Source of the DNA: Anaspis maculata
Taxonomy: Eukaryota; Arthropoda; Insecta; Coleoptera; Scraptiidae
Length of the DNA stretch: 64,000 nucleotides
Reading direction: 5' to 3'
Assembly (NCBI GenBank): GCA_949128115.1
Contig: OX421964.1
Location: 18,934,892-18,998,891 of the forward strand
Part shown: piece after piece, positions 45,690-57,881 of the stretch
Layout: each line of letters starts with the position of its first letter
Numbering within the stretch: position 1 is the stretch's first letter
The notes under the pieces: generated by a model
The model's database searches: none
Told to the model about the DNA's origin: nothing
What the model saw: the letters and a program-made list of their open reading frames with translations, nothing else
Made by a program: the position numbers and the translations under genes

Positions 45690-46890
45690 TTACAAATGAG
45701 AAATTTCTCACATTTATTGGCAAAATACGTTCAAATAAAATCAAGTGCAAAGCTTATTCATTGTTGTATCAGCACAAGCGGTGAGTGGTTCCGCTACCAC
45801 CCTTGTATTGTAAGACACATACTATTACAGGGTGACCTCAAAGCTGTCTTCAGTTTTGAGGGGAAGTTTTTTGACTTATTCTAAGACTAAAAATTATCGA
45901 ACAAGGCATATTTTTGACATTTGACATTAATTTTTGGAGAGAAAACTTTTGAAATCGGACCCACGGTTTTCGAGTTTCCCTCTCTGGAAATACTGCAAAT
46001 TTTCCAACTTTTTATCCTTTGAACTAATTTCCACCATTTTTTTTAAACAAGAGGTAACTGGGTCTTGGATATTTTCAAACTTCTTTACCAGTTTCTCGGG
46101 AATTTTTCGGTTGAAAATGTAAAATCAGCCAGAGTTTTCGAGACCTGGCTTATGTAAATGATGGAGCTCAAAGTGAAGCTTTAATTGACGATTTTTACGA
46201 TAAGATGATTAGGAATGAGATTTGAGATTTTCCTGGATAATCCAAATTTTCGTGCAAATTTTTCTCAATTTTGCTCTTCAATTCCTAATTCCCACCCGAA
46301 GGGACGTTTTAAACAAAAATGCGCGCGCAGATATCCGACTTTGAAACTGGGGATTCCAAAATGACTTTTGAACTCAGAATTCCGACTTTAGTCTTAGAAT
46401 TCTGACTTTCAAACTCAGAATTTTAACTTTTAATAAGTAGAAATTTCGCGCTATAAGTAGAAGCTTTTCAGATTGGAAAAAATAATAGTGTCCCTTCTAC
46501 GCCTTCGTAGTGATCTATATGTCGATATTTTCATCCATTCCATCAGTTTTGGGTTTCTTTGGTCGATTTTGGATCTGTTTAGACTGGGTGATAGCTCCAT
46601 TCTTCAGCTATGGAACTCAAGTTTTGCAAAATTCGAGAAAACACGGATAAACTTTCTACAGGGTGTCAAACAGACCAGTGCAAAACTTTTAGAGCTTTTG
46701 CCATCCCCTATTTTTCCAATAATTTCTTGTGGATATAAACATTAAAAATATGGAGAATGACGTTTTTCTCGGAATGGTTTTTGACTCATACCCCTATTTT
46801 TCTTTTAAAAAAGTTATAACATTCTAGTAAAATTGATATCAGCATGATACCGGATGAGCTGATGAGCATCGTGCGGCACATTATATTTAT
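45690..46890. repeat. Repeat-derived non-coding stretch
   Basis: 45940-46190 is a diverged copy of 33595-33860. Around 46370-46430 there is a short run of CAGAATTCTGACTTT-like units. No gene is supported. Confidence 0.5.
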
Positions 46891-46914
46891 CACAGTATAA
46901 CTATACATAGATAT

Positions 46915-47035
46915 CCAATGATTTTTCAAATGATTTTTCAAATGATTTCCAAAGATTTTCAATAATTTCCATTGATTTCCAAAGATTTCCAATAATTTCC
47001 AAATGATTTCCAAAGATTTCCATGGAAGTGTACAC
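46915..47035 (+). repeat. ATTTCCAAAGATTTCC minisatellite
   Basis: Short tandem variants of TGATTTTTCAAATGATTTCC and AATTTCCAAAGATTTCC. A mirror copy lies at about 63550-63635 in the other arm. The 86-codon minus-strand frame here is an artefact. Confidence 0.8.
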
Positions 47036-47800
47036 CAGATTTCCAAGGTAGGTTACCCCTCGCATATATCAGTCCTCTTAGATAATTTCTGCAGAGTTGT
47101 TTTCAAAAGACTGAAAATTCATAATTTGATAGAAAAAGACCCGAAGACAAAATTCTTATTTCTTGTTCAATCACTTCAATCGCATAGAGTGACGCATTTT
47201 CCAACATAGCGAAGGTGTCGTCTGTCCTGGATGTAATTTTGGCAATAGAATCACTTGGGAGAAATTCACCATCACTTTAAAGAGAAAAGTCTTTGGTAAG
47301 TCCGGCTGAAATATGTTGACGGAGTTCATCAGGTAGACAGTGGAAAACAATGGCTGTTGCTCGGGCTGTTGTGCCAAGCCGGACAACAGTGAACAAAAAC
47401 ATCGTCTGAAAGAGCCCATGCAAGAGGCGTGAGATTCGTGAACTTCCAAACAATGCTCCAGAAACTAAGCTTTGACTGAGAATAAAGGAACCTGTACCAT
47501 GATGAAATCTAATAAAAAAGATGAAAAGTAACTGGCAACGCGACCCCTTTCATTGTTGTGAACGCTTGCGGGACCTCAAGGCCCTTGGGTACTTCCAGGT
47601 AATATTTTATTGTTTCCAACTTGGCACAACAAGCATTGTAGTGTGTCTACCTGAGCTCCGTATCATTGTGTTCCCAGAAGGTAACAGCTCCCTTAAAGCC
47701 GAACTTGGAGCTTTAGGTCAATCGTTCTTCAGTCAGTCAGTATTCAGCGAAACATCTTCGAAGGCAGTCGATCCTATAGTGCAGTTTCTACTTCATAAAA

Positions 47801-48758
47801 ATGTCTAGTCCTGCGGAACAGTTTCGCAAAAATATCCAAGACACAGTGCGTGGAGATCCAGACGCAACAAGACTCACCTCAAGGGCAGCTCTATTGGAAA
47901 TTCTAGACAGAGATGAAGAGTTCGCGAAGCAATCTTTGGAAATCATCGAGGAAGAACTGATGTGTCCAATTTGCGCAAAAGTTGTGGTACAGGCTACAAT
48001 AACCAACTGTCACCACTTGTTCTGCAGGTCGTGCATAACCACGTGGCGACAGGAAAAAGTAGACAATCCAACGTGTCCATACTGCCGGGCACCTATATTG
48101 CCACCTGACTCATCTGAACAAATCGATGCTATTGTGGACGTGGTGAGTGTTCATTTGATTTTATTCAATTATTTTGGTCCTCGGTGCATAAGTAGGCATC
48201 AATATGTACCTACGAATTATTCAAGTGAAGTTTGCAATCTGGATTGTCAATTTTTAAACATTACTTGCCCTATCGACCATCTCACCCTGTAACTTTTACA
48301 ACTTATAACAACACGTTTGCATTGACATTTGAATTATTGCTCAATTTTCTCTGCTGTATAGTACCTACATGAATTTATCAACTTCACTAATTGAGTGCCC
48401 AAGTTTCAATACTAACATAATGCAGCATATTATTTTTTTTTTTCAAATAATTAATTACCAATAAAACTATAGGTGCAATTCTTCAGCCTCTGAGAAATTT
48501 TCCGTATTTTTAACAACCCACTTCGACTTATTCGTTGTTCTATTCTTGCAGGTCTCAGAAAAGCATGATCCAGACCACAAAAGAAAGAAGAAAGATGAAA
48601 TTGGAAGGCGGACAATCATGATGGAAATTCAACAGATTTGCAAGTCTATAAAAGCCATGTGTAGTAGTCGGAGCAATCAAATCCACTTGGACGAAGTTGA
48701 GGACTTTAGATACCAGGCTCGATTTTTCAGCATGACCGATGGTTATGAATCGGATTGA
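47801..48758 (+). CDS. RING-type (C3HC4) zinc finger protein, copy E
   Basis: Exons 47801-48142 and 48552-48758 encode 182 residues with all eight RING ligands. Distinct residues: MSSPAEQ at the start, Val87 in place of Glu (EKVDNP), and Cys144 in place of Arg (QQICKS). The Inr and DPE are intact (A+1 at 47739, DPE at 47766-47770). The poly(A) signal is at 48936-48941. It faces P450 copy 2 in the same direction, about 2.1 kb upstream of it. Confidence 0.85.
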
Positions 48759-48759
48759 G

Positions 48760-50901
48760 GGAATTTCAAGAGCACGTGTTCAAAGTGTAATCCCGTGCCA
48801 TCGTCGAAAGATATATTTTTGTACTTTTATCTATTGTTCTCTTTAGGTGCAGCGATTAATTTATCGAATATTAACACGTACCCAATATTCGAATCTCACA
48901 TGGTTGAACATTTTGTTGTATGTATAGGATGACAAAATAAAATTGATATGTACTCAATCTTTTTTTTCTTATTATTCTTTCGTCCCCTTCCAACCCTAAT
49001 TTCCTTTGAGGTCACTGCACTGCTATTATTGTGTGATCAGTGATCGCCAAAAAGTGTGAGGCAAAATTGATATCGTTTGATTCTGTAAACAGATTGGTCT
49101 AGGTCCTACAAAGACCTAGGATATTCGGTGAAAGTTATCTTCAGTCCATCTTCATCCAGACTTTTACTAGTGACGAAACAGCACAATAACATCTGCACAA
49201 AATTCACCACTTAAGTAGGTTGATGGAAAAGGTCCCGATCCCAAGGTAACAATTCAACTGCGTGGGACTATTTTCTCGAGCGCACGTCACGCAATAGGGG
49301 TAAGTGGTGCGTGGTCCTTCCCCCTCTCCTTTTTTCTCTAGTTGATCCCTTCTCCCAAACGGTTTATTACTATTGCCATCACAGTGAATCAGGGTTGGAA
49401 GATATCATGATAATTATATAAAAATCAAAATATGATAACGCCTGAAGCGCACCGCATGTACGGGTCGAGAAACGCGGAGAAAAAATCAATGAATGTATTG
49501 GGAATTGAGCGTGCGATATTCTAATCCACCACATGGTTAAAAGATGTCGCTAGCTGTGAAGTTTATACGCATGCGGTTTAGCTATATCCAACAAGTTACT
49601 CTCTGATCTGATCCGACCCATATGCGGTCGCCTCTCTGTCGCTCGAAAATAAGAATCACTGACGGTATAGCCTACTGCACTGAAATTATTAGGAGCTTCA
49701 ATTCCACAGTTTTACACAATTACACACAACACCTTTGCTCCGGGATTAATTATTGCGTTGTAGGTTAGGAGACGTCCTTTACCAGGGTATGTCTGTATGT
49801 CTACCTTGTATGTCTGAAACGAAGCATTCCCGGACACGGGTCATGTACTTACAGGTGTTCCACGAAGTAACCAACGTAGCTTAAAGCTGGACGTACTTCT
49901 TCGAGGCAAATCAGAAACTGCACTCGAAATTTTCCTAATGTACTCCATTTCCGATATACAGGGCGATTCATGTGTTCGAAAACTCTGATTGGCCGCAAAT
50001 CTCACGAATAGATCAGTAGAATTGATTGAAGTTTTGCAGATGTATTCAAATTACAAGAGTCTTTACAGCGCCCTATTCATTTATGAGAGGCATACAGAAG
50101 CGCCCTCGAAACTTAGTTCCTCGAGTTTTACGTTGAAAAAGTCATACTGTATGGACTTTATTCAAAATCTGATGTCATGCCATACTAGAAGACTACATGA
50201 AAAATGCTACAACATGCGATTCCTGAATTGTACTTTTCAGCTGATTCAAAAAAAATTTGTAACTGGAATTTTTCTGAAATATTCTCAAAATTTTTCATTT
50301 AACTCATTTAAAACGCTATCCGAGGTGATCAAACAAAGTCACCATTCCAGTTTTGGTGCTCTAACCCTCTAACTAACCGAGAATAACTACAGGAGAGTTT
50401 TCGGGAAACGTGAATTTGAGTAGGAATCAGGGTACCAAACTCTTGTTTCCAGAATATTCTCCTGAAGTTATCCTTGGCTATTTCAAATACCAGAATTGGA
50501 ATTTTGACTTTGGTTGACCATCTGGAAAAGCGTAAACTGCAATTTTTGAAAAAATTCTTGAAACATTTCTGTGCATCTTCTTCCATTCATTTGTGGGACA
50601 TCCTGTATAGGTGAGATGGTCAAACGTATTCCAAAGATCCAAGAATTCAAGAAACGTATTCCAAAGAAACCTAGAAGAACTTGAGACTGATTTGCACACA
50701 GCTTTTTTGTACTGATTGGATTGTGTGGGATCTCATGAAAATTTGGCTTCACGCGGAGATAGCATCAATTTGATGATGCAGTAAAGCTCGTGTACTGTTA
50801 GATTATAAATGGCACGAGCTTGGCATTTGTGACAATCGCGAAACTCGACTGTTTCTGGTGATTAGGCACCCATACCTAATAACACAATAACATTCGCGGT
50901 C
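48760..50901 (+). other. RING E 3' flank and P450 copy 2 5' flank
   Basis: Up to about 49370 the sequence matches the 3' flank of RING D (as far as 30671). From about 49580 it matches the 5' flank of P450 copy 1. The junction of the two ancestral duplications lies between. Small frames at 49989-50372 and 50329-50752 are not supported as genes. Confidence 0.6.
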
Positions 50902-52631
50902 ATGGCTCTTTGCAATCAAGTCGCGAGTTTTACCTACGAATGGCTGAGCGCAACCGTTACAGTTGTCGCAGCTATGATAGCTGTGTACTACAAATACAAG
51001 TTCACGTTTTGGGAAAAAGCCGGGTTGCCAAACGTCCTGCCACCGTCAATTCCATTCGGAAACGCAACCAAACTGATGACCAATCAACTCCACACGAGCC
51101 AACAAGTTCAAGAATATTACAACATTTTCAAGTCCAAAGGTCTCAAACACGGAGGCGTTTATCTTGCAGCGCGTCCGTATTACGTGCCGGTGGACCCAGA
51201 AATCGTCAAGAACATCTTGCAAAAAGACTTTGAGCATTTCACCGACCATGGAAACTACATCGACGAAAGTTCCGACCCGCTCTCAGGTCACCTGTTCAAT
51301 TTAGAAGGCGCCAAATGGAGACGCACGAGATTGACACTGACTCCGACATTCACTTCTGGAAGAATGAAAATGATGTTCCAGATGCTGGTGGACTGCGCAG
51401 TAGGTTTGAAGAAGCTCATGGACCAAGCGGTCGTCGACAAAACTCCGGTCGATGTCAAAGAAACATTCAGCAGGTTCACCACGGACATCATCGTATCTTG
51501 TTCATTCGGTTTGGAATGTAACTCGCTCGGGAATATTGATTGTGATTTTAGGAAGCACGGCAGAAAAATTTTCTAACTCGGTATTGTTGACTATGTGAAG
51601 TTTATTTCAACTTTCATTGTTCCTCACGCTTTACTCAGATGTTTACGTTTCAAATTGACATCAGCTGAGGTGGAAGAGTTTTTCATGAAGGCAATCAAAA
51701 AAGCTATCGAATACAGAAAGAACAACAGCATATTCCGAAAAGATTTGTTGCACTTGTTGTTACAATTCAAAAACAAAAGCAAAGCAGCAGACGTTAGGTA
51801 CTCAAGATGATGGGAAAGTCACTTATGAAAATGATAACATTGAGAAAAGTACTTTGACTATGAACCAACTTGCGACACAAGCTTTTGGCTTTTTCGTGGC
51901 TGGAATGGAAACTTCTTCGGGTACGATGACGTTTCTTTTGTACGAGCTTGCCATCGATCCCAAACTTCAAAGTAAACTACGCGAAGAAATTAACACCGTT
52001 TTGGCTTTGCACAATGGCAAACTGATGTACGAATCCATTGTAAACATGACGTATATGGACAAAGTTATCAATGGTTAGTGCTTGATCGCTTGAAATATTT
52101 TTTAATGTAACATAATTATACATATATTGCAGAGGCTTTGCGGAAGTACCCACCAGTGTTTGTCCTTCCCAGGGTTTGCACTAAAGACTACATGGTACCG
52201 GGCACAGATGTCTTGATAAAAAAAGGAACGGACGTTATCATTCCAGTGCTCAGTCTGCAAAATGACCCAGAATATTTTCCGGAGCCGGAACAATTTCGTC
52301 CCGAAAGGTTCAATGAAGAGAACAAGCTCAAGCGACATCCATTCACATACATTCCGTTTGGGGAAGGACCAAGGACTTGCATTGGTAGGTAGACTAAAGA
52401 CTCCTCCACTTCAGTCTCAAAAGTCTCGAAATGCTTCCGTAGCTTACACCAATTATCTTTCAAGGAAAACGTCTCGGCTTGATGCAAAGCAAAGTTGGGT
52501 TGGCAACGCTGCTCAGAGACTATCGTATCAAGTTGAACCCCAAAACGCAGGTGCCGCTCAAAATCGCGAAGAGAAATGTGATTCCGTTGGCTGAAGGTGG
52601 GATCTGGATTGATGTAGAAAAGTTGAACTGA
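50902..52631 (+). pseudogene. Cytochrome P450 CYP6-like, copy 2 (broken)
   Basis: Homologous to copy 1 across three exons (50902-52073, 52133-52384, 52465-52631). Codon 225 is CAA (Gln) in copy 1 and TAA here (51574-51576). About 220 bp further on, near 51793, four extra bases after GCAGACG shift the frame. The rest, including AGMETSS, EALR and FGEGPRTCIG, stays well conserved, so inactivation is recent. A shortened 224-residue product without haem-binding residues would not be an active P450. The same two lesions occur in copy 3. Confidence 0.9.
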
Positions 52632-52738
52632 ACAGTTGTGTCTTGCCTTGGATTAGATACACAATGTGAATGAATTTCAAACAAAATGTCGTTTGCTTGT
52701 AAACGCAACGTGTAGTAAGTATGTGAGGTATCTACTAT

Positions 52739-53449
52739 CACTATGTTTGTTCGAATTCCCTGAAACCCAAAGGCGACTTGAGCTTGGGATCCCTGCAGAA
52801 TAAAGCTGTCATGTGACGTCGCAGATATCGCCCGAATAGAATTTTTCGAAGTTTAATTCTGTGTGATTCATGCCCTTACCTCAGCTCCTTGACTTAGAGA
52901 GAGAATTTCTCACAAAACCAATTTCAGGAAAAGGTTTGAGATTCGGCATCATCGTGCAACTCTTCATCAAAGTAAGCTATATGCAAGTGGCGCAAAAGAA
53001 CAGAGACAAGAAAAAACCAAATACATATCGTGTTACATGTATAACAATGGAGCACGGAGGAAGTGCAGCGGATAACGCTTAGCGAAGAAAATTACAAGAA
53101 TAGTCGGAGTTGAGTGACCATTTCCTTGTTTATCCTTTTGGTGTAGAGACTTTTGGTGCATTGGGTTTGTTTGCGTCCATTATCGTGTTGTAATGAAGAT
53201 ACAATTGAATGTCATAGTAACGGATAAAAATGAAAACTCTGTCAACCCAACTCTGGAGATATCCCAGCTGCAGGCCACGACCAACGTTTCCATCCAGACC
53301 ATGACGCAGACAAAATTGGTTCTTCGAGCCGGATATGAACGCAATGGACAACAGCTAGAAGCAAGATCCATTCAAGTTCCTGTTCCAACACATACGATTC
53401 TACAGTCCACGCAAGACAGCCAGGTTAGTCCGGTCAATTTTTATCAAGA
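52739..53449. other. Spacer DNA beside left arm
   Basis: The plus frame 53193-53471 (92 codons) is Gln/Thr/Val-rich with no domain I know; it may be a worn part of the BEL/Pao element that follows. Nothing else is supported. Confidence 0.4.
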
Positions 53450-54620
53450 TGAGTCCAAAGAAAGCACCTAAACAAGATACATACGAGAGGTTCGGACAAC
53501 TTCAAGTTCAATTTGAGCAGTTCATACTAAAACTCGATCGTTTCAATCTGTACGTTGAAAGCATAAATTGATACACTGGATCTCTCAAAGCCAGAAGTGA
53601 CCCAGGCAAGTTGCAGACTCAATCAAATCGAGCCACAGTACAAAGAGTTTTGTCACCTTGTGTCAGAATTGCCTCGAGCAATACCAAAGCACGTTTTTTG
53701 AAGCCACATCAAAGGCTCAATCAGCCATCACACGTCACAACAAAAAAACCACAATATCAAGCACGTCTAGCAGTGATGTTTGCAGTCACGAAGACGCGCA
53801 TTTGACATTTGTAAGGTAACCTTCATTCCATACACTTTCTATTTTCGGTAGAATGACTTTTTGGAGCAAAAATAGAGTGACAAGCTGCGGGGCTACAGAA
53901 ACGATTGATGGCATCTGCAAAGTTTTGGAGCGAAACTATCAGCGGCCATCGGCTGTATTCTCTCAGCGCCCCAGCTTGTCACTTTATTTTTGCTTCAAAA
54001 AGTCATTCTACTGAAAATAGAAAATGGGATCTATCATCAAGCTTCCAGAATTCGCTAAAGAATACTTTTTTTTTTGGAATTCAGGGACTTATTCGACACT
54101 CTTGTCCACAAAAACACCAAGTTATCTTAAAATTTCAAGTTTCAGTACCTGAAAGCATCACTGGAAGGCGAAGCGGCCTCAGTCGCTCGGAATTTGAAGA
54201 TTTCAGGGACAAATTATCTCATCGCTTGGGATTTGTTCAGAGTACGATTTGAAAACAAAAAGCTCGCAATTCATAATAACATCAAAGCTATTTTCGATTT
54301 GCCTAACATTCAAAGGGGACACCCATGAATGGAACACGTTTGTATCAAATCGCGTCAGTCATATTCAGGACAGGATCTCTCGTGACCGATGGTTCCACGT
54401 TCAGTCAGAAGACAATCCCGCTGATTGCGCATCTTGAGGCTCATTGCCTTCCAAATTACTACATCTTATGGTGGCAAGGTCCCATTTGGCTACAGCAGCA
54501 AAGTGCTCATCTTGAGACATTATCCATTAACCTCAAATCTAAATCCGAATTTGCCCGAAAAACGGAGATCATGTTTGGTTATCCAAACCAAGCCTCCGCT
54601 GGGTTTGTGGTATAAATTTT
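53450..54620 (+). pseudogene. BEL/Pao retrotransposon relic: gag joined to RNase H/integrase start
   Basis: After an N-terminal segment, 54030-54305 shows, over three frames, KLPEFAKEY, LEFRDLFDTLVHKNTKLS and an AIFDLPNIQ-like end. This is the conserved Pao gag block. At about 54310 it jumps directly to HEWNTFVSNRVSHIQ, VQSEDNPADCAS and LWWQGPIWL, the end of BEL/Pao RNase H leading to integrase. Protease and reverse transcriptase are missing, so a large internal deletion occurred. Frameshifts and a MITE insertion (53826-54030) also disrupt gag. Confidence 0.75.
53826..54030. mobile_element. About 205-bp MITE inside BEL/Pao gag relic
   Basis: CACTTTCTATTTTCGGTAGA at the left and CTACTGAAAATAGAAAATG at the right are inverted repeats. 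The interior matches the MITE at 35284-35490 (GGAGCGAAACTATCAGCG, CAGCGCCCCAGCTTGTCAC). It separates two parts of the gag relic, so it inserted after the retrotransposon. Confidence 0.8.
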
Positions 54621-55394
54621 CATCATTCACCGTCAGTTCCAGAAAAAGATGATCAGCGATCAAGGCTGATCGCAGAATGACTGAACTTTTTTCTACTAAA
54701 TGCTAGGCGATTAACCACAAAAAATGCCTGAAATCTGTACTAGACCCATCATCTTTTCATTATTGACTGATAATGATAAACCAACATCTCCATTGATCAG
54801 TAAGCTACAAATTGACAAACAAAAATCGCGAATCAACTGATTTCGAACTATCTTTTTTGTGGAACCCAGGGTCAATTGTGGTAATAAGGACCACCCTTAT
54901 TTTGAGGCTGATTGGAAAATGTATCTCGATTTTATCTAGAATAACGTTAATTAAGTGCAATCTATCCTAAAATTGATGGCTTGCGTCATGATGGCCACCT
55001 TGGTCGGACTTCCCGAACCGACAATCCAAGACTATTACGCATTGACAGATAATACCTGATCTTCATCATCATGGATTCATTCATTCAACAATGAATAAAA
55101 TGAAAAAATTTAAGAATAACAAATTTTTGCTGATTTTTCTTTTTTGTTAATCATTACAAACCTCTGAAACTCATGCGCGAATGTTACGAATTAGTTAAAA
55201 AGTATCTCATTGACAAAAAGTGAGGAAAAAATGATAAAGTTCTAGCTAATAGTTTGATCAAGAAGCAAAAACAATTGATTGGAATTTAAACTGGTACAAC
55301 TACAGGCTACAGGCGTTACAGGCGGTAGGTGATTTTGAATTGCATTTAGTAAGCAAACAAGTGTTGGCAATCGCACGAAAACGCCCATGCCCAT
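54621..55394. other. Spacer DNA
   Basis: No gene or repeat is clearly supported. A CTACAGGCTACAGGCGTTACAGG run lies near 55300. Confidence 0.4.
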
Positions 55395-55471
55395 CCGCAG
55401 TACACTGATGTAGCGAATGTTGCCTAAAATCGTGGTTTTTAGGCAACTTTCACTACAGAAGTGTACTGCGG
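55395..55471. repeat. 77-nt near-perfect hairpin
   Basis: CCGCAGTACACTGATGTAGC ... GTTGCCTAAAA folds back on TTTTTAGGCAAC ... GAAGTGTACTGCGG. The stem is about 35 bp with a few mismatches and the loop about 6 nt. It could be a MITE or a pre-miRNA-like hairpin. No sign of transcription can be seen. Confidence 0.8.
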
Positions 55472-55627
55472 AATGTATTTTACTGCCAGGGCCTCTTCTC
55501 ACACGATCCAAGAATAGCGGCCTAGGTTAAGGGGCTGTCGGCTGTCATTTTGGTCGGCGCGCGTAAACACTCCTAACTAACCACTGTTAAAATCTCTGCT
55601 AAGCCTCGCATAAACAAGCTCAAACAT

Positions 55628-57771
55628 AGTAGTCCGGACGCTAAGGTCAAAATTTAGGGGGCACCCTTCACTTTTATAACAAGCAATGCCACTTGGCATA
55701 CCTGTTGCCGAGATCATGTTTGACCGATTAAGATCAGGAGCCAAAGTCGTAGGTGATGCAGGCGCCGTATACAGGTGTCGTATAGAAAAAAAATGAAAAA
55801 TTCGTATATCAATAACCGAACCAGATGGATTCACGTGAGTAGGCACATATATCCACAATATATTACCCATCGAGGAAGAGTTAACAGTTTTGGAAAGTCT
55901 TGAGCGGTTCCTGAAATATTCCGGAAAAACTGAATTTTCTTCTTAATATTTTATTTCTCGGTAAATCAGTGAATTTTCAAGATATCGAAGTGCAACTTGG
56001 TAAGTTAATGGCGAGTATTGTCATGAATGAAAAACGATCAGGAGCCAAATGCAGGGCCTGCTATTTTCAGAAGTAAGACAGTCAACTCTTTTTTCTTCGT
56101 CACCGCCATCTTGAATCTCCGTTTTACTCAACAGTTGGAGAAGTGACAGTCGAGTGTGAGAATGTTAGCATCCAGTCACCCTATTACAAAAAAGATGGCC
56201 TTGAAGCAAGGTGAGGGTGTCTTCATCGAGAAAACATTGTCATCCAAGGTTTTCATGGTAATACGCATTTGCAGCGCCTGTGATGGCTAATGAGAATTTT
56301 GAAAGAGCAGAGTGAGTTCTTTGTCACAATCCTACATTCATTTTTTGCTGAATTACCAAAATTCATGATAATCGGTCCAAAGGTAAACTCTTGATGGCTT
56401 GCTGAACAAAATAGGTGGCGCTTTTTTGTGAGAAATGCAAAAATAATCGGGCTATCATATCATGTTTACCCTTATAAAAAGAAGGCTGTTGCAAAAACTG
56501 AAACAAATCAACGCTGGAATGTTTTGTGAGATTGAAGCCTATATTCTTGAGCCAATAAATGTTGAACACATGTGTCCGGTTGCCAGAGAGAAGACATGGA
56601 AGGCGTGCATGCAGAAAAAAAATTCAATATTCTTATTCACATATTTCATTCAGAAACCCACAAAAAGTTGATGATCAACAATATTACATCCATTTTGAGA
56701 TTTAATACCAAAATTCATCATCATCGATCCAGAGACAAAATTTTGGTAGCTTTCTGAAAATAATACGTGGCTCAGAACTTGGAAAAATCTTTCTGCATGC
56801 AAGTCTCTCGTGTCTTCTCTTTAACAAATGGACGCATGTGTCCAACATTTTATGGCTCAAGATTATAGGGTTGACTCTCCCAAAACATTTCAGCGTTGAT
56901 AAGTTTAAGTTTTTGCAATAGCCTTCTCTTGGTGAGGGATGACGTGATGATGATTGCTCGATTTTTATTGCATTTTCCACCAAAAAACGCCACATATTTG
57001 GTTCAGCAACCCACCAAAAATTTACCTTAGGACCGATCATCATGAATTTTGGTAATTCAGCTCATAATGAATGTAGAATTGTGACAAAGAGCTTACTCTG
57101 CTCTTTCAAATCTCTGATTAGCCATCACAGGCGCTGCAAATGCGTATTACCATGAAAACCTTGGGTAACACTGTTTTCTCGATGAAGAGACTCTTACCTT
57201 GCTTCAAGGCTATCTTTTTCATAATGGGGTGACTGGATGTCAACTATCTTACATTCGGTTGTCACTTTTTCAACTGTTGAGTAAAACGGAGATTCAAGAT
57301 GGCGGTCGCGAAGAAAAAAAAGTTCACTGTCTTATTTCTGGAAATGGCAGGCCTTGCATTTGGCTCCTGATCGTTTTTGATTTATGACCATACTGACCAT
57401 AGAACTGCCAAGTTGCACTTCGATAACTTGAAAATTCACTGATTTACCGAGAAATAAAACATTCAAAAGAAAATTCAGTTTTTCCTGAATATTTCAGGAA
57501 CCGCTCAAGATTTTCTAAAACCGTTGACTTTTCCTTGATGGGTAATATATTGTGGATATACATGCCCGTTCACGTGAATCCATTTGGTTTGGTTAATGAT
57601 ACACATTTTTTTTACTTTTTTTCTATACGACACCCTGTATACGACGCCTGCATTGCTTGCGACTATGGCTCCTGATCTTAATCGGTAAAACGTGGTCTCT
57701 GCAACAGGTATGCCAAGTAGCATTGCTTGTTATAAAAGTGAAGGGTATTATACCTCAACATCCGGACTATA
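55628..57771. mobile_element. 2.1-kb palindromic (fold-back) element
   Basis: The left half from TAGTAGTCCGGACG mirrors the right half ending CATCCGGACTATAG. Landmarks appearing once in each arm in opposite orientation include CTTTTATAACAAGCAATGC, CACTGATTTACCGAG-type, GGTTTTCATGGTAATACGCA and CACATGTGTCC. The centre is near 56685. Its right end abuts the right arm of the giant inverted repeat. No ORF with a domain is present; the frames at 55577-55870 and 56702-57043 are unrecognised. Confidence 0.8.
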
Positions 57772-57881
57772 GTAATCGTAGGTACCTCACATACTTACTA
57801 CATGTTTCGTTTACAAGCAAACGACATTTTGTTTGAAATTCATTCACATTGTGTATCTAATCCAAGGCAAGACACAACTTT

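Larger units (their letters stand above)
46891..52738 (+). repeat. Left arm of giant inverted repeat (RING E + P450 copy 2)
   Basis: The arm begins CACAGTATAACTATACATAG and ends near GTAAGTATGTGAGGTATCTA; both ends match the other arm in reverse complement. Gene order is RING E (plus) then P450 copy 2 (plus). The arm is about 5.85 kb and the partner is 57777-63657. Differences from the partner are scattered point changes plus a few indels, for example about 60 bp missing here near 47215. Confidence 0.9.

Noticed and set aside
51595..51810. Separate small gene starting MKFISTF in P450 copy 2
   Set aside because: It is the continuation of the P450 frame after the nonsense codon, not an independent start.
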